A DNA stretch of 64,000 nucleotides from Proteles cristata cristata (Eukaryota; Chordata; Mammalia; Carnivora; Hyaenidae): contig JAESUZ010004911.1 of NCBI GenBank assembly GCA_017311185.1, positions 248,001-312,000 on the forward strand. Direction: 5' to 3'. Position 1 is the stretch's first letter. The number at the start of each line of letters is the position of its first letter. The position numbers and the translations under genes are program-made. This document shows positions 11,425-22,400 of this stretch, piece by piece. A model generated the notes under the pieces. It did no database searches. It was given only the letters and a program-made list of their open reading frames with translations, and was not told the DNA's origin.

Positions 11425-11655
11425 CTTTGTTCAGGCTGCTATAACCAATTACCATAGACTGGATGAATCAAATAACAAACATTTATTGCTCATAGTTCTA
11501 GAAGCTGGGGGTCTGAGATCAGCATGCCAGCATGGTTGGGTTCCTGATGAGAGCCCTCTTCTTGGTTTACAGATGGCTGTCTTGCCGTGTCTTCCATGGT
11601 GGAAAGAGAGTTCGTCAGTTCTTTGGCTTCTGCTTAGAAGGCACTAATTCTGGTC
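11425..11655 (-). mobile_element. MLT1 (ERVL-MaLR) LTR fragment
   Basis: On the plus strand the order 'gttcaggctgctataacca', 'accatagactgga', 'atttattgctcatagttcta', 'gaagctgggggtctgagatc', 'ggtttacagatggctgtctt' is the reverse complement of the 3' half of an MLT1-type MaLR LTR. The 5' half of the LTR is missing beyond about 11655. It is an old endogenous retrovirus-like LTR with no gag, pol or env sequence attached. Confidence 0.8.
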
Positions 11656-11664
11656 AAAAGACTG

Positions 11665-11720
11665 GTAGATGCTATTTTCCCCATTTTACAGAGAAGGGAA
11701 TTGGAGAAGTTTAGGTGTTC
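11665..11720 (+). mobile_element. MIR core fragment (weak)
   Basis: 'ttttccccattttacagaga' and 'ggaattggagaagttta' match the MIR block 'ccccattttacagatgagg...'. Very short. Confidence 0.4.
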
Positions 11721-11759
11721 TCACTTGGTCTTCGAATAAGAGGTGAATTGATACTTAAA

Positions 11760-11829
11760 TGTTATTTTTACTGTAGAACCATACCTTTTAACAATGACGC
11801 TATGTTATTTTTACTGTAGAATCATACCT
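11760..11829 (+). repeat. Tandem near-duplicate, period 43
   Basis: The 27 bases at 11760-11786 (starting 'tgttatttttactgtagaa') recur at 11803-11829 with one C/T difference. The unit is 43 bases and the interior differs. Confidence 0.9.
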
Positions 11830-11925
11830 GTGCTGCTTTCCTCATTAGACTGAGAGCCCCTTAAAAGCAAGAATTGTGACTTTTGTTAATAATTGGCCAA
11901 ATGGATGTCTGAATGGGAAGATGAG
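11830..11925 (+). mobile_element. L2 3'-end fragment
   Basis: 'tcattagactgagagcccct', 'agcaagaattgtgacttttg' and 'atggatgtctgaatggg' follow the L2 3'-end order. Diverged, with the middle shortened. Confidence 0.55.
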
Positions 11926-12092
11926 CAAAGTGTGAATTATAAAAGGATTTAGCCTACATAGCCAAATATAACACATTCCTCTCAGGAGAAGAGCATCCAG
12001 CCATCACCCAGCAGATGACAAAAGTTCATTGTTTTATTATTGCCTGCCAGTACTCATGTCAGGCGGCAGATAATCATTAGGTGCTCAGCATA

Positions 12093-12340
12093 GCTGGTCA
12101 CTGTTTTTTTTTTTTTAAAAATATTTTTATTTATTTCTAGGAGAGAGAGAGAGATAGCGTGAGCAGGGGAGGGTCAGAGAGAGAGGGAGACACAGACTTT
12201 GAAATAGGCTCCAGGCTCTGAGCTGGCACAGCACAGAGGCCGATGCGGGGCTCGAACCCACGAACTGCGAGATCATGACCTAAGCGAAAGCCGGACGCTT
12301 AACTGACTAAGCCACCCAGGCGCCCCCGCTGGTTACTGTT
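12093..12340 (-). mobile_element. SINEC, minus strand, with target-site duplication
   Basis: Body 12106-12327. The plus strand ends 'aagccacccaggcgccccc' and the reverse B box 'gggctcgaaccc' is intact. Flanks gctggtcactgtt (12093-12105) and gctggttactgtt (12328-12340) differ at one base. A long T run at 12104-12116 marks the A-tail. Confidence 0.96.
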
Positions 12341-12595
12341 ATTGAAGGTACTTGAGAGAGTATTTTATTTTATTTTATTCTTTCAAGAATGTATTTTATT
12401 TATTCTTTATTAATTTATTTTTTTAATTTACATCCAAGTTAGTTAGTATATAGTGTAGCACTGATTTCAGGAGTAGGTTCCTTAATGCCCCTTACCCATT
12501 TAGCCCATCCCCCTCCCACAACCCCTCCAGGAACCTGCTGTTTGTTCTCCATATTTAAGGGTCTATTATGTTTTGTCCCCATCCCTGTTTTTAAA

Positions 12596-12838
12596 TTATT
12601 TTTGCTTCCCTTCCCTTATGTTCATCTGTTCTGTAAGTTCAAGTCTTCCTATGAGTGAAGTCATATGATATTTTACTTTCTCTGACTGACTAATTTCGCT
12701 TAGCATAATACCCTCTAGTTCTGTCCACGTAGTTGCAAATGGCAAGATTTCATTCTTTTTAATTGCCGAGTAATACTCCATTGTGTGTGTGTATACACAC
12801 ACACACACATACAGATTTACCACATTTTCTTTATCCAT
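12596..12838 (-). pseudogene. L1 ORF2 C-terminal remnant
   Basis: The minus-strand frame reads MEYYSAIKKNEILPF and later GIMLSEISQSEK, the well-known end of L1 ORF2p. Upstream of MEYYS the frame runs through a CA/TG expansion (12783-12810) that gives a spurious VCVCVYTHT. The reverse transcriptase and endonuclease domains are absent, so it codes for nothing functional. It is part of the inverted L1 described at 12384-13071. Confidence 0.9.
12783..12810. repeat. (GT)n(AC)n self-complementary microsatellite inside L1
   Basis: 'tgtgtgtgtgtatacacaca' continues as CA repeats. The GT arm and AC arm meet at 'tata' and are reverse complements, so the tract could fold on itself. Confidence 0.9.
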
Positions 12839-13163
12839 TCATCCATCGAAGGACATTTGGGCTCTTCTGGTGGGAATGCAAACTGGTGCAGATACTCTGA
12901 AAAACAGTATGGAGCCTCCTCAAAAAATTAAAAATACGACACAGCAATTGCAGTACTAAGTGTTTATCTAAGGGATAGAAGTATGCTGTTTTGAAGGGGC
13001 ACATGCTCCCAATGTTTATAGCAGCATTATCAACAATATCCAAAGTATGGAAAGAGCCCAAGAATACATTTAAATCTCAGGCACATTGACCATTCTGAAG
13101 AAGACACATTGTATAAGGGTGGGATTAGAGTTAGAAGTTGGGAAATCATCCTGATGGTATCTT

Positions 13164-13191
13164 TTATTATTATTATTATTATTATTATTAT
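13164..13191. repeat. (TTA)n microsatellite
   Basis: About nine uninterrupted TTA/ATT units. Confidence 0.95.
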
Positions 13192-13559
13192 CACATTATA
13201 TTATTCCTCTGTATTGTTTTTAACTGTTTCACTGGACACTTTCACGTTAGGTCATTAGAAAAGTGAACCTCTGGTGTACCACTTGGAGAATAACCCAGAG
13301 ATCGAGATTCTGTGTCTGTCAGAGGGCAGGAAGGATCTTGGGACCGTCGGTTCAACCAGAGTGTCATTGCCCACGACGTTCAGGGCACTGTGGGAGGTAC
13401 TTGGGGATGCATGGATGAGTAGGACACTGTAGGAAGGGGAGTCTCCTTCAGGGCATCGTGGGGATTTCTGAAAGTTTCTGTCAGGGAAGGCATGTTTTCC
13501 TTTAGGTTGCGTTATAGGCTTCTCCTTGCTTAAGATGAAGGTAATAATCATAGCAATAA

Positions 13560-13780
13560 TTTGTATTTGTAGCATGTCTGGAATGGCACTTTATGTGAAT
13601 TATTTAAAAAACATTTCACAGTAAACTTATGGGATAGATATTCTCACCTTATTATGTAGATGAGGAAACTGAGGCTTAGAGAGGTTAATAACTTGCCCAT
13701 ATTCACATACCTGAAGGGATGGAGCTGAAATTCATACTTGAAGCCAGTGCTCTTAATCTCTCTGCTCTCCTGCCTTCCTA
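13560..13780 (+). mobile_element. MIR SINE remnant
   Basis: One of the clearer MIRs: 'atgaggaaactgaggcttag', 'agaggttaataacttgccca', then 'tgaagccagtgctcttaat'. Forward orientation. Confidence 0.88.
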
Positions 13781-13844
13781 TGTAACCCAAACAACCTGGG
13801 AAAGAAAAAAACTGTCAGGGTCATTACAGGGTCATCTAATGTCA

Positions 13845-13945
13845 TTTGATCTTTTCAAGGACTCAGTAAAGGATACAGACCCTCTTCCCATTTTACGGTT
13901 GAAGAAACTGACCCAGAGGCTTCTAAGACTAAAATCACACTCTTC
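13845..13945 (+). mobile_element. Second MIR-like fragment (weak)
   Basis: 'cccattttacggttgaagaa' plus 'actgacccagaggcttctaa' and 'aatcacac' repeat the MIR core just downstream of the previous copy. Short. Confidence 0.5.
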
Positions 13946-14640
13946 TCACTCTTCTCAAACTGTGTTTGAATAAAAAACAGTCCAGTTCTCCTTGTCTGAC
14001 TCCCCAATAGCAATTAAACAAACAGGAATAACATATCATGCGAGAACGGAGATCTAGAGTTTATTCTATTTTCCTTCAGTTCATTTTTCCTTTCCCTTAT
14101 TGTGTGGACATGGATGATGTTCTTGGCTCTGTATAAACATAATTACGCATCTGCTTAGAGATGACATGAAGTGCAGTGATTCATGAGCTGAGACTAGATG
14201 TAGTTGCACTGTCGCCTAAGTCCTTCCATATCTTTCACCAAAAATGCTGATAGTTAAGCTGCTGGTGGCAGTGGACAACCAGAGTTGTGATAAGTGTCTG
14301 CTGTAGTTTTCCACAGCAGAAATGTGGCAGGGATTTAAGAGTTTCTAAGGTTTTCAAGTGGTGGCCTTTGAAGGCGTATTTTGTACATCTATCCTTCTCT
14401 GGGGAGTTTTCTTCTTTCCCTTAGATACTGGAGGCAAGTCAAAGCTATCAGTTCTAGAAGAGTTGTCAGGAAACCTGTCCCTGCCTGTTTTCTGCCAGTA
14501 ATACTGCTTCGCAGCAGGCCCCAGGACATTACCATGTCATTTACACTTTTTTTCCCCTTTGTAGCCCTCTGGTTATCACCCAGTGAGAATTCAAAAGACT
14601 TTAGTTTCTCTCTCAGTATATTTTCCATTCCTTTAAGACT
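13946..14640. other. Unique sequence, no gene seen
   Basis: No repeat recognised. A 135-codon open frame (14381-14788) spans the end of this stretch, but it shows no domain and runs into an L2-like patch. Confidence 0.5.
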
Positions 14641-14760
14641 TATGGAAGTACCTCCTCTGGGAATAGCTCCCTGGCTGACTCCTTCCCATACCCTCTCTCC
14701 TGCCTATTCAGAACGCCTCTGTTGCTCTGGCCAACCATTCAGGAAAGGTGCACTCCCTCC
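14641..14760 (+). mobile_element. Possible L2 fragment (weak)
   Basis: 'gtacctcctctgggaatagc' and 'ccctggctgactccttccca' resemble the L2 block 'cctcctccgggaagccttccctgactcc'. Supported by wording alone. Confidence 0.4.
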
Positions 14761-14861
14761 ATGGCCTTTCTTGCCAGGCTCTCCATAATAGGCTGCTTGA
14801 ATGTTCTGTTTGGTATCATGGCAGTATCCGGTTTGATTCCAGGAATAGGAATCTTTTTTTT

Positions 14862-15010
14862 TTAAGTTGCATATTTATTTTTTCCTGGTTATAAATTTAA
14901 TGCTCATTGTGTAAGATTTTTAAAAGAAAAAGTATGTGAAATCATCCATGAATCCACTACCTGTAGATAATCAGAGTTAATATCTTGGGCCATTTGCTTT
15001 ACTCTCAGGT
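14862..15010 (+). mobile_element. Old L1 (L1M-type) 3'-end fragment
   Basis: 'tgaaatcatccatgaatcca' then 'ctacctgtagataatcagag' and 'ttaatatcttggg' follow an old-L1 3'-end consensus ('...aatcacccataatcccaccacccagagataaccac...'). The same unit recurs at 35265. The family name is uncertain. Confidence 0.5.
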
Positions 15011-15089
15011 GTGAGAGGCAGTGAGTGCTTATTCTGGGCATCTGATGTTGTTTTGGACATCTGGGTAGCGCCGTGACACTCCCTTAAAT

Positions 15090-15112
15090 CTTTTTTTTTT
15101 TTTTTTTTTTTT
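15090..15112. repeat. Poly-T tract
   Basis: A run of over 20 T with no SINE or L1 body directly upstream on the matching side that I can identify. It may be the worn tail of a minus-strand retroelement. Confidence 0.85.
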
Positions 15113-15320
15113 AAATTATAAGTCCTTTGTCCTAAGCCCCATTTTGGATGCCTGGGATTGTATCGCATGGTGACAGCAGTGGCTCTTCCTTAGCAATTCC
15201 ATGAACAGTGTTTGTTTGATCTTAGGACAGTTTACATGATAACTTTCAGGGAAAACAGTATCATGACACAGAAGTATGGAGACGTTACTTTTCGAGTGTA
15301 CCCGGGAGATTATCTAGTCC

Positions 15321-15466
15321 AGTGGCTCCAAATCCGACTGTGCATGAGCATATCTGGGGAACTTGTTCATCTGTTATTGTCCTGGGCGAGTCGAAATAGT
15401 CTCAGGGCAAGAGCCTGGGAATAATAAGCCCCCTAGGAGGTTTCTCTAGGCAGCCCAGCACCATTG
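15321..15466 (+). mobile_element. MER5-type hAT (Charlie) MITE
   Basis: Starts with the hAT-type terminus 'cagtggctccaaatcc', continues 'tctggggaacttgttcat', 'agtctcaggg', 'gagcctgggaataataagcc' and ends near 'agcccagcaccattg', which reverse-complements to a 'caatggtg...' end. The block order matches the MER5A consensus. Non-autonomous, no transposase. Confidence 0.65.
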
Positions 15467-15504
15467 AGTGGACTAGAATTTGAGAGTCAGTTCATTGATC
15501 TTAT

Positions 15505-15880
15505 TCATCAAATATCTGTTAGAGATTACTGGGAACCCGGCATGCACTCTGCTAGGCTTTGGGAATAACGTGGCATCTAGGGTAGACGTAGTATTCTCCC
15601 TTAAAGGGTTTATGTTTTACCAGGGAAGACAGCGAAATACCAAGTAAGCGACAATAATCATTACATCATAGGAAGGCACTGAGAGAGAATACTTTTAGAT
15701 ACAGTGGTCAGGGGTTTCCTCTCAGAGAAAGACACAAAGTCTAAGGACTTGGAAGCTGAGAACGAGCCACCTGTACAGAGTGTGGGAAATGGTCCCTAGG
15801 CTGAGGCATGCCACACACAGACCCCGATGTGAGCAAAAGCTCAGCATGTTTTAGGAATTGAACAGCGGTATACCTGCAAT
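15505..15880 (+). mobile_element. Ancient mid-repetitive element, family not assigned
   Basis: 'tcatcaaatatctgttagag', 'catgcactctgctaggcttt', 'gacagcgaaatacc' and 'ggtcaggggtttcctctcag' follow the order of a long non-coding ancient mammalian repeat ('atttattgagcacctactatgtgcc...' through '...ggtcagggaaggcctctctgag'). A better copy lies at 30545-31560. I know the wording but not the name with confidence. Confidence 0.5.
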
Positions 15881-16007
15881 TCAGGGAGAGAAGGGAGAGT
15901 GCAGAGATGGGTTTAAGGTTGTTTTCACTAGGTCCTCAAGTACCCATGCTGTTAACTGGTAGAACCTACTTTGTGGTTGCATGTCCAATCAGTGCTTTCT
16001 CTGCTGC

Positions 16008-16375
16008 TGTATTAGTCAGCCTTGCCTGCCATAGCACAGTATTACAGATGGGGGGCTTAGATGACCAATTTATTGTCTCACATTTCTGAAGGCTGGAAAT
16101 CCAGGGTCGAGGTTTCAGTGGGGTTGGTGCTTCCTGGTTTCTTGTTGCACATGACCACCTTCTTGCTGTGTCCTCACAAGGTCTTACCTGTACTTGTGCA
16201 TCCTTGGTATCCCTGTATGTCTTAAATTTCCTTTTCTCAGGATACCCTAATCACTTTATTTTTAACTTAGTCACTTCTTTAAAAGCCCTATCTTCAAATA
16301 CAGTCACCCTACAAGACACTAGAGATTAGACCTTCAGCATAAGAATTTGGGGCAGGGCACAGTCAACTCCTAAGA
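16008..16375 (-). mobile_element. MLT1 (ERVL-MaLR) LTR, near full length
   Basis: Plus-strand order: 'tgtattagtcagccttgcct', 'tattgtctcacatttctgaa', 'ggctggaaatccagg', 'cttgctgtgtcctcac', 'tagtcacttctttaaaagcc', 'ctatcttcaaatacagtcac', then 'cataagaatttgggg'. This is the reverse complement of an MLT1-type LTR from end to end. No internal retroviral genes are present, so it is a solo LTR. Confidence 0.85.
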
Positions 16376-16652
16376 GCCACCTTCATGTAGTTGACAGAAT
16401 GCCCCATTCGTCATAGGAGCCAGTCTAACACAGCAAAGCATCTGTTTGTCACCTGGTATGAGGGCCAAGAGGGAATTCTATATTATCACAGTAAATTAAA
16501 TAATTAATTCAGTTTTTTAAATTGAAATAAATTAATACAGGTGGAGGGATGGGAAGTGGTGTGGAACTGGCTTAAGAGATTTTTTTGCCCCATTGGTTGG
16601 GACTTTTGCAGTTTTAAATTAACCTTTCCTTCCAGGGAATTCTGAATCTATT

Positions 16653-16876
16653 AGGGCTTTTTGTTTTCTTTTAAGTTTATTTCTTTATTTTAAGAGTGAT
16701 AGAACAGGGCAGGGAAAGAGAGAGAGGGAGAGAGAGAATCCCAACTAGGCTCTGCATTGTGAGCATGGAGCCTGATGTGGGGCTTGAACTCAAGAACCAT
16801 GATATATATATCATGACCCGAGGTGAAATTGGGCACTTAACTGCCTGAGCCACCCAGGTGCCCCAAGGGTTTTTTG
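16653..16876 (-). mobile_element. SINEC, minus strand, diverged
   Basis: Body 16664-16865. The plus strand ends 'tgcctgagccacccaggtgc' and contains 'cctgatgtggggcttgaact'. Flanks agggctttttg and agggttttttg are a likely target duplication. The usual 'gagatcatgacc' block is replaced by a TA-expanded palindrome at 16798-16815. Confidence 0.93.
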
Positions 16877-18470
16877 ATGCAGATAATAGAATTCACCCTA
16901 GCTGGCTTAAGTGGGATTTATTATGTGATATTAGCTGTTTTAGAGACCGTTGGAAAGGATGAAGAAACATGCTCTAGGCTAAATTTCCATGAATATTCTC
17001 TAAAACTACCCCTTTGGGACTAGGCTGACAAGAGAATGTCACCACCTACAGAGCCGCATTGCCTCTGCTGTGACCCACACAGCACCCGCACCTCTGTATC
17101 ACCTGTGCCAGCAAAATGGGTGTACTGGGCTCATCCTGGTTCTTCATATAGTTCACCTCTAAATCAAAGCTCACAGCTGAGTAGTAGAGCCTAGTCTCAT
17201 GGCTGCACTCAAGCTGTAAGGGATGATTCCCCACTACAGGGAGGTGTCAAAGACGGCCTCCTCCTCTTAAAAAAGACAAGAAAGAACAATATTTTGGGTG
17301 CCCACAAATGAAAAAATGGCAGATATTCTCTAAATCCACTTTTTTTCCAAGATAGGCTGACATTAGTCATCTCCCTATCATGAGCAAAACCAAAACACAT
17401 GAGCAGGGACTGTGTTCATTGTTGCCTCTTTGAGAGGGTGCGAGTGAGATACAAAGAATATCAAGTAGGAGATAAAGCATGGAGAGATCTTAAGAGCCCT
17501 ATCAGTAAATGCCCTTCATTTTCACAGTTGCGTTATGTGAGATAAAGGGATGGCAGAAGCTTGTGAAAGAAAGGCTGGTGTGTAGCAAATACAGACCTGG
17601 CATTTGAGAGCCTTGGGGTTTCTGTCTTGAGGCTCTTCTTTAACCGGTTTGGTCACAGTGGAAGGTATTGTAGATGTGTTCACCTCTGTGATTTATTTTA
17701 AAATGGGGAATTCTCTTTGCTCTGTATCTTTTAGGTGGACTCTACTAGTTTTCTGCATGTAACCTTTTCTATCTTTGGATGGCGGTGGGAAGTCCAGTGC
17801 GTGCAGGTGACACAGCCACACTGGAGTGTACGCAGGAAGTAAAGGCAGGCAGAGCTATTGTCTTATCAGGAATCTCACAGCTAAAATCACAGAATTGTAT
17901 TTCAATGTATGCACGCATTTGCAAATAGAATTGTTTAATGTCAACCCTCAAGCATCACTCATGGTATCACCGTTTTTTGGTGCTGAAGATAAAGCTGGGA
18001 TGAAGATATATTAGCACTTCTTGGTGGTCATTACAATACATTCATTAAGAAGTGCTGTATAAAGTGCTAACTAAATCTACACACATTGACAACTACCTTC
18101 ACTTTGGGATCAAATGTAAGATTTAAGAATGAGCCTTGTTTTTACTGGAGGCAGAAGAGCTCCTTCAGAATGTCTTGTGTATGTTTATGGTTCTTTTACT
18201 GACTTCAGTGACTTCCTTTTATGTGCTTCTCTTGTTTTGAAACTAATGTGGTTTATGCAAAGTGAATTTCAAGGGCAGGAAAAATGGATTTCATTGTGCT
18301 TTTCTTTGAATTTGTGTATGTTTAAGACTTCTAAATATATGGTGGTCATAATTATCAATATTATTAGGGCAGAATACATATTAGGAATGTCTTATGGTCA
18401 GTAAATATTTATTAGGTGAGTGAGTGAGTAAAGGAATGAACGATTAAAAAAAAACAAACCAAAAACATAT
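16877..18470. other. Unique sequence, no gene seen
   Basis: No repeat consensus recognised over about 1.6 kb. Open frames are at most about 63 codons, without domains. Confidence 0.5.
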
Positions 18471-18474
18471 CTGG

Positions 18475-18625
18475 GAGCCAGATCTGGATTCAAGTGTCTG
18501 CTTTGCTACCTACTAGCTGTATTATCATGGTCTCTCTAATCCTCAGCTTCCTCATTTTTACACTCTATAATTTTAGATATTGCATATACCCATTTTAAAG
18601 ATTAAGTAAGATAATGTTTGTAAAA
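18475..18625 (-). mobile_element. MIR SINE remnant, minus strand
   Basis: 'ttgctacctactagctgtat', 'atcctcagcttcctcatttt' and 'aagattaagtaagataatg' are the MIR blocks in reverse orientation ('...tcagtttcctcatctgtaaaatg...'). Confidence 0.8.
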
Positions 18626-18923
18626 AATGTAAATGATGCTAGTCTGGCCTCAGTCTACATTTGTATCATTACTTTATTCCCTTCTGGGAGGTTCCCAGTG
18701 AAGATTAACATAACAAAGACACTGGAGAGTTCTCCAACAAAAGAACCTGTTGACATTTTGAAAATTATGTACACCATTTTTCTGTGTGTGAGTGGAACAG
18801 TATTAACATGTTTCTAGAATATTTTCCACCAAATAAAATTTGGGAAAAGCTACTGTGTGAATCAAAGTCACATTCATAATTCTTGGAAAACTTTGGTGTA
18901 TTTCTTTTTAAGACTTTTAAAAG

Positions 18924-19187
18924 TGGCCAAAGAGAGGGGCGCCCTGGGTGGCTCAGTTGGTTAAGCATCGACTTAGGCTCAGGTCATGATCTCACAGTTC
19001 ATGGGTTTGAGCCCTGCGTTGGGCTCTGTGCTGACAGCTTAGAGCCTGGAGCCTGCTTTGGATTCTCTCTGTCTGTCTGTGTGTCTCTCTCTCCCCCCCT
19101 CCCCCAACTGCACTCTGTCTCTCTCAAAAATGAATAAATGTTAAAAAATAAAAAAAAAAAATTTTTTTTAAAAATGGCCAAAGAGAG
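18924..19187 (+). mobile_element. SINEC with target-site duplication
   Basis: Body about 18937-19174, from 'gggcgccctgggtggctcag' to an A-rich tail. Carries 'gggtttgagccctgcg' and 'gggctctgtgctgacagct'. The 13-base tggccaaagagag flanks it exactly (18924-18936 and 19175-19187). One extra C in 'gcgccctggg' is private to this copy. Confidence 0.96.
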
Positions 19188-19192
19188 CTAAT

Positions 19193-19442
19193 AAAGAATT
19201 TACGGCGGGGGGAGGGGGAGGGAGCTGAGTGTCTCAGTTGAGCATCTGACTCTTGATTTCAACTCAGGTTATGATCGCAGAGTCATGAGTTCGAGCACCC
19301 TATCGGGCTCCACACTGAGCATGGAGCCTGCCTAAGATTCTCTTTTTCTCTCTGCCCTTCTTCCCCACTCACACGCTTTCCCTCTTCCTTGAAAATAAAA
19401 TAAAATAAAATAGTAAAGTAAAAAATAAAATAAAAAGAATTT
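19193..19442 (+). mobile_element. Older-type carnivore SINEC
   Basis: The middle reads 'tcgggctccacactgagcat' and 'ggagcctgcctaagattctc', not the 'ctgtgctgacagc' of the felid-specific type, so this is an older carnivore SINE subfamily. The head is degraded around a G-rich run (19204-19220). The tail is (TAAAA)n-like. Short flanks aaagaattt at both ends support the insertion borders. Confidence 0.88.
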
Positions 19443-22400
19443 GCTGGGTGCTGAACCTTGCTTGGAGTCACGTGGAAGGATGGGGGTAATAGCAAGCAGG
19501 TGACAGGAAGGCTAGTATGTAGCAGGCCCAGAGCTCAGCTCTCCTGAAGGAGGACCTTGTTTGATTTTTACTCCTGGGCATCTGTCTTGAGCCACCTCAT
19601 GAACCAAAGCCTGGCACTCAGGGACCGCCTTTTCCATTGTGGCTTTTACTTTCTTAGTGACTGTGAAGGTCTGTGGTTTAATTCTGCAACTGCCTGATGG
19701 TGTGACTACCTCTGCAGTCCTCAAGGGCATTGAGCAAGCCAGCCAGGGCAGGATGCAGCTGTTTTCCAAAGGGTGCATGGCGGTCCCTTCCGTCCATGAG
19801 GCTGTAGCCTCAAATCTGTCTCAGGTGGTCATTACTGGAAATGCTGATTTACACATGCGTGATCATCATCACTTTGTGGGAAAGACCCGAAGATGGTAGG
19901 GAGAGGTATGGGGAGGGAGAAGTGAGTAGTTTTCAACTCCATCCTTTCCCTTTTATATTGGAGAGTATTCATATGTGTGAAATAAAGGAATGCAGAAAGA
20001 GAAAACCTGGTAGAGTAGTACATGAGGGATCATTCACAGTTATTTCAATGCATCTTAACCTGATAAACTCAAGCCATTCTTTTCCTGCTACATTTTGCTT
20101 TTGACTTTTAAATGGCTTAAAAATCAAGGATGAAAGCTCATCCATTCTTTTTCTTGGTAGCTCCTCCTTGAAGGAGTTGGAAATAAAATCGATTCTCCCT
20201 TGAAGGTGGCAATCCTTGTAGCCACCACCTTGGATATGATATTACTTCTTTCCATTATATCAAAGAAATTTCCTAAGGTTTCTCTTAATAATTTTTTTAA
20301 CATTTTCTCTTGGCTCTTAGATATATTCTCTTCTTATTCAGAGTTGGTATAGACTCTGACAGTGGTAGTAGTGAGTGCTTATATCTATACAGCATAGTGT
20401 GAGGGAGGCGAGTAAATGCCAGTATCTGAAAAGGAAGATTTCTCAAAGTTTCAGACACAGCCATTGGAAAGTTTCCATATTTCCACTTCTAGAGCTTGTT
20501 ATCTGCTTCCATGTCCCATGGCTTTCATTTTATTTTCTTTTGATGTGTCCACGTTTATGTTAATTTTTATATCAATCAGAAAAATTATTACTTTAGTCAA
20601 CCATCCCTATTAACTTTAGTGGAGAGACTTCTTTGAAGAGATAGGGTTGGTTAGTCAGGGATGTATATCTAAAATTCTCTTTGATTATATTCTATCCAGT
20701 GTTGGTAAAATAATTGTAAGTCATTTTTGCCGTTAAATGAAAATGAAGGAGGATATAGAATGATGATGATCATGTTACCTCAGTTTGATAGGTGAAAGGG
20801 AGTAGTTCTTAAGTTCTGTCATGATAATTTTATATTCACTTAATTGAAAAAATTCTGAAATGCTGCAGCATAATTTTATGGATAGGAAAAGATTACATGT
20901 ATTTAAGAACATTATTGTGATTTCTGCCTCTGAATGTCCTGAGAGGTTGAAACAACAGTATCCTTCTGACTCTCCTCAAACAGAAGCCAGATAGCCACAG
21001 AAAGCTCTGATCTCCTTACAGTAGAGCTTAACCTTTTGCCCAAATCAGCTTTTCCCTCAGTTTTGATCTATGACTTCCGGAAGTTTTCTCTCCCCCCCCC
21101 TCCCCCTCCAACTGTAGCTCCCTGTCTTTACTTATTAAGAGGACAATGTGATCCTTGCAAATGTGGGAAGAGGAAGCGGAAGTAGGCTTTGACCTCTCTC
21201 AGTGTACAGAGGCTTTGTTTTCTTTCCTCTCCTCTCCCTTTCTTCTGTCCAGCTTACTTCATTGTCTTCTTGCTCATTATCTGACCATGTCCTCTGTAAG
21301 ACAGCAAACAAAACTGTAATCAAGGCTCTTGCCTGACTGAGCTCTGAGAATTGGTTACATGAAGCCTTTACTCAAGGGACTCAATATTTAATGTGTTCAT
21401 GATTGGGTTAATGAAACAGGGAGCAGGTGACAAATCTAGTTTATGGAAGCCCCATGCTTGATAGTAGGCATTTGAAAGGGCATTAAAGACATAGCAGAGA
21501 TTCTAATCAAGTAGGGTGGCTTAGATGAAAGGTCACCAATGAAGTGTAATGTGAATTATGCTTGGGTAGTTCATATTATGAAAATAATTTAGGGGTATTA
21601 TATTATGTCATCACTTCTCACTGCTTTGGAACCTTCATGAAATAGAAAAGGCAGTACTTGCTATTCCTTATAACAGAGGTTTTGATGATTTATATAAAAA
21701 AAAAGACCTGGACTGCATATTATAAAAATGCATTTACCGTGGTGGGAATGAAGATAGAAGAATATCAACAGGGGTGTGGGGGCAGAGATAAGATGCCATT
21801 ATTGGTACTGGAATTTTTTCTCCACAAGTACCTTTTCCAAATATTTTACAGATATTCCTATTCTGTGGAGTTCATACAGTGGCTTCTCTACTAGTAAAAT
21901 TCCATTGGTAGAAAATGAATCTGAAATCCCAAGATAAGTATTTTTATTCTTTTTAAGCATAATATAAAGCACTTATAAAAATATTCTAATAGGAAGAGCT
22001 AAAAATAAAATAAACTTTACCATTTAATATTTATTAATACTATATAACCCCTTTAGTCATATATTATAGTATTTTATTGAGAACGGTATGTTTAAATATG
22101 GCTATTGTTTTTAACCTTATCTTACTTCTTTGTGATATAGCTTTTTGAGGATTGATTTCTAAGTATTTTAATATCCCTGGCCTCATTATTTTTATTTTAA
22201 TTTATATACAGTATTGCACCCATTTTAAAGTATGCACTTTGACGAGTTTTGGACTAAGTATTTTGTGATATTTGATTTTAATAGCTGATCTCGAATATTA
22301 TAAAGTATAGTTAGATCATGATTCATTATTAAAAATAATTGGTATAAAATACTTATTTCAAATAGTTTTCTTCATTATTTCAGCCTTGTGTTCGATGATT

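Larger units (their letters stand above)
12384..13071 (-). mobile_element. L1 insertion with 5' inversion (twin-primed), carnivore L1
   Basis: Bases 12397-12870 are the L1 3' end on the minus strand: T-rich tail, 3' UTR ('catccaagttagttagtata') and the ORF2 C-terminus. From about 12871 to 13058 the orientation flips, and the adjoining upstream part of ORF2 reads forward ('tggtgggaatgcaaactgg' ... 'atggaaagagccca'). Both segments meet at the same L1 position, 'gagcccaa', so little or nothing of the element was lost. Flanks caagaatgtattt (12384-12396) and caagaatacattt (13059-13071) match at 11 of 13 bases. This structure is the accepted signature of twin priming during L1 retrotransposition. 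Confidence 0.9.

Noticed and set aside
12831..13061. Minus-strand open frame of 76 codons across the L1 inversion
   Set aside because: It reads the inverted L1 part antisense to ORF2; an artefact of the inversion.
14381..14788. 135-codon open frame
   Set aside because: No recognisable domain, an opposite-strand frame overlaps it, and part may be L2-derived.
19512..19900. Possible processed pseudogene between two SINEs and unique DNA
   Set aside because: Considered because of overlapping long frames and a G/C-rich patch. No protein match recognised, no poly-A tail and no flanking duplication.
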